DNA from: an uncultured Pseudomonadota bacterium
Lineage (GTDB): Bacteria; Myxococcota_A; Polyangia; HGW-17
NCBI GenBank assembly: GCA_938004375.1
Contig: CALKWH010000152.1
Location: forward strand, 1 to 6,704
DNA length: 6,704 nucleotides
Direction: 5' to 3'
Below the pieces are notes generated by a model that was not told the origin of the DNA, searched no databases, and worked only from the letters and a program-made list of their open reading frames with translations. Each line of letters begins with the position of its first letter. Position 1 is the first letter of the stretch. Of the stretch, positions 4,931 through 6,704 are shown piece after piece. A program made the translations under genes and the position numbers.

Positions 4931-6659
4931 ATGAAATACAAACTGACCACCTCCTCCGGCAACGCGGCAGCGGCCGTCTCCGGCACACCCTACGACAACC
5001 TCGATCCCCAGCAGCTCGAGGCAGTGCGGGCGCCGTTTGATCCCCTGCTGATCGTGGCCGGCGCGGGCACGGGCAAGACGCGCACCCTCATGGCTCGCTG
5101 CGCTCATCTGATCCTCTCGGGCGTGGCCCCCGAGCGGATCCTGTTGTGCACCTTCACGCTCAAGGCCGCCCGGGAGATGCGTTCGCGCATCCACGCGCTG
5201 GTGGGACCCATCGCCGGCGCCCTGTGGGCGGGCACGTTTCATCACGTGGGTCATCGTCTGCTGCGCCAGCACGGCTCCCACCTGGGGCTGATCCAGGACT
5301 TCTCCATCCTCGACACCGAGGACGCCCGGGATCTCCTCACCATGGTCTGCGGCGAGGCTAAGGTCGAACCCCCGATCACGGCAGCCCGCTGCCAGACGCT
5401 GTTCTCCCTGGCCCTGGGTTGCCAGGAGCCGCTGGCCGAGACCGCGAAGCGCACGGCCTCCGAGCTCCTCGGACAGATCGAGCGCGTCGAGGGGCTCTTT
5501 CGGACCTACCAGGAGCGCAAGGCCGCCCAGCACGTGGTCGACTTCGATGACCTGCTGGCGCTCTGGAAGCGCCTGCTGCTCGAGAACGACGACGCCGCGC
5601 GCCTGCTGCGGGGCCTGTTCGATCACGTACTCGTGGACGAGTACCAGGACACCAACCCGCTGCAGGCCGACATCGTCGAGCTCATGGTGCGCGAGCACCG
5701 CCACGTCACCGTGGTGGGGGACGACGCCCAGTCCATCTATTCGTTTCGGGGTGCGCGCCTCGAGGCCCTCCAGTCGTTCCTCGACCACTTCCCCGACGCC
5801 CGCCTGGCCAAACTCGAGCACAATTACCGGTCCACGCAGCCGATCCTGGATCTGGCCAACGCCTCCCTGGCCGTCTCGACGCGGGTCATCCGCAAGACCC
5901 TCACGACCTCGCGCGGGGGGGGCGCCCAGCCGGTGCTGGTGCGCACGGCCGACGGTGCCCAGGAGGCCCAGTTCGTCGCCCAGCGTCTGTGGGATCTGCA
6001 CACCGAGAACGGGATCCCGCTCCACGAGCTCGCCGTGCTCACCCGCACCAACGCCCAGAGCCTGCAGATCCAGCTCGAGTTCTCCCGCCGCGGTATTCCG
6101 TTCCGCGTTCAGGGGGGCATGCGCATCCTCGAGCAGGCCCACTTCAAGGATTTCATCGCCTACCTGCGGGTGCTGGTGAACCCGGCCGACGAGATGGCGG
6201 TGATGCGCATCTTCAAGTTGATGCCTGGGCTGGGGGCGCAGACCGCGCTCCAGGTCTCGGACCGGCTGCGCAACCCGACGGTCCCCTGGACCCTCGACGA
6301 CGTGCATCCGCTGGCCCAGACGCTGCTCTGGGCGGCCCTGACGCCCGCGCGTCGCAAGAAGGTCCTCGAGCTCGGGCAGTGGCTCGAGATCATCAAGACT
6401 TCACGCAACAATCTGCCGGAGCTTCTCGGCGCCGTGTTGCAAAAGTACACCCCCGTGCTGCGCAGCAAGTACGAGCGTGCCGAGGATCGCCTCGAGGAGC
6501 TGGTCTCCCTGGTCGACGTCGGTGCCCAATACTCCACCCCCGACGCGCTGCTCGCCGATCTCGGTCTGCAGTCCGGTCCGGTGGCCGAGGTCTTCAAGAC
6601 CATGGAGGAGCCCGAGGATCTGGCCGTGCTCAGCACCGTGCACCAGGCCAAAGGCCTCG
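4931..6659 (+). CDS. UvrD/PcrA-type superfamily 1A DNA helicase, C-terminus missing at contig end
   Basis: An ATP-dependent 3'-5' helicase of DNA repair/replication type; 576 reliable residues are present of an expected 700 or so. Motifs appear in order: Q motif LDPQQ (Gln28), Walker A GAGTGKT at 44-50 (Lys49), Ia CTFTLKAAREM at 73-83, Ib GTFHHVGHRLLR at 101-112, Walker B VLVDEYQDTNPLQ at 233-245 (Asp236, Glu237), III VVGDDAQSIYSFRGA at 261-275, IV LEHNYRST at 295-302, the GGMRILEQAHFKDFIAYLR region at 395-413, and motif V STVHQAKGLE at 568-577. Motif VI and the C-terminal tail are not present because the sequence becomes library adapter at about 6660. The following residues IGRAHV and the stop at 6680-6682 are not genomic. 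The start ATG lies 34 nt after the lipoprotein stop without a clear Shine-Dalgarno, so coupled or leaderless-style initiation is possible. UvrD, PcrA and Rep subtypes cannot be separated without the C-terminus. Confidence 0.93.
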
Positions 6660-6704
6660 AGATCGGAAGAGCACACGTCTGAACTCCAGTCACCGAATAC
6701 GATC
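6660..6704 (+). other. Illumina TruSeq adapter and index read-through (not biological)
   Basis: From 6660 the sequence matches the standard Illumina TruSeq adapter, beginning AGATCGGAAGAGC and ending CTGAACTCCAGTCAC at 6693 (34 nt in all). Eight bases, CGAATACG at 6694-6701, occupy the index position. The last three bases, ATC, are the start of the constant segment that follows the index. The contig was therefore extended with an untrimmed read from a short insert. The exact junction is ambiguous by one or two bases, because the expected Glu codon of helicase motif V (GAG, 6659-6661) overlaps the adapter's own AG. Confidence 0.98.

Noticed and set aside
2989..4986. A very long open frame (665 codons) on the minus strand opposite the Cys-rich lipoprotein
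   Set aside because: It is an antisense shadow. The translation is monotonous Ala/Val/Gly sequence that mirrors the repeat period of the sense gene. The sense strand has the signal peptide, conserved Cys spacing, ribosome binding site and promoter.
6160..6693. Minus-strand frame starting with MTGVQTCALPIS, and another at 6401-6676 starting MCSSDLEA
   Set aside because: Both start codons and first residues lie in the sequencing adapter. These peptides are known adapter-translation artefacts, and the rest is antisense to the helicase.

Overview
The window is a GC-rich piece of bacterial chromosome. It looks like a complete short contig from a draft or metagenome assembly: its left end lies inside a perfect 9-bp tandem repeat, and its right end runs into Illumina library adapter (from about 6660). 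The gene content suggests a member of the former Deltaproteobacteria, most likely Myxococcota or a Bradymonadales-like lineage. The evidence is a lipoprotein built from DUF4215/Myxococcus-type Cys-rich repeats, a second lipoprotein with an Asn-rich repeat linker, and strong G/C preference at third codon positions. The lineage call is inference; no marker gene is present.

Layout from left to right. (1) 1-140, minus strand: the first 46 codons of a lipoprotein, with signal peptide, lipobox Cys16 and then (Asn-Asn-Val)n. (2) 188-1621, plus: a 12-helix MATE-family efflux transporter, divergent from the lipoprotein across a 47-bp gap. (3) 1707-3035, plus: a short-form malic enzyme of 442 aa with a strong ribosome binding site. 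(4) 3133-4896, plus: a 587-aa lipoprotein with seven regular four-Cys DUF4215-like modules, four variant Cys modules and a C-terminal beta-sandwich. It has its own sigma70-like promoter at 3064-3092. (5) 4931 to about 6659, plus: the N-terminal 576 residues of a UvrD/PcrA-type SF1A helicase, cut off by the contig end. (6) 6660-6704: sequencing adapter plus index, which is not biological.

The four plus-strand genes share orientation and have short gaps (85, 97 and 34 nt), but they do not form an obvious pathway: export, carbon metabolism, cell surface and DNA repair. I see no defence system, mobile element, CRISPR array or RNA gene. The most interesting biology is the internal architecture of the Cys-rich lipoprotein, where paired gain and loss of cysteines between duplicated modules suggests specific disulfides. 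The most important practical point is the adapter tail, which gives the helicase a false C-terminus and creates false minus-strand ORFs.
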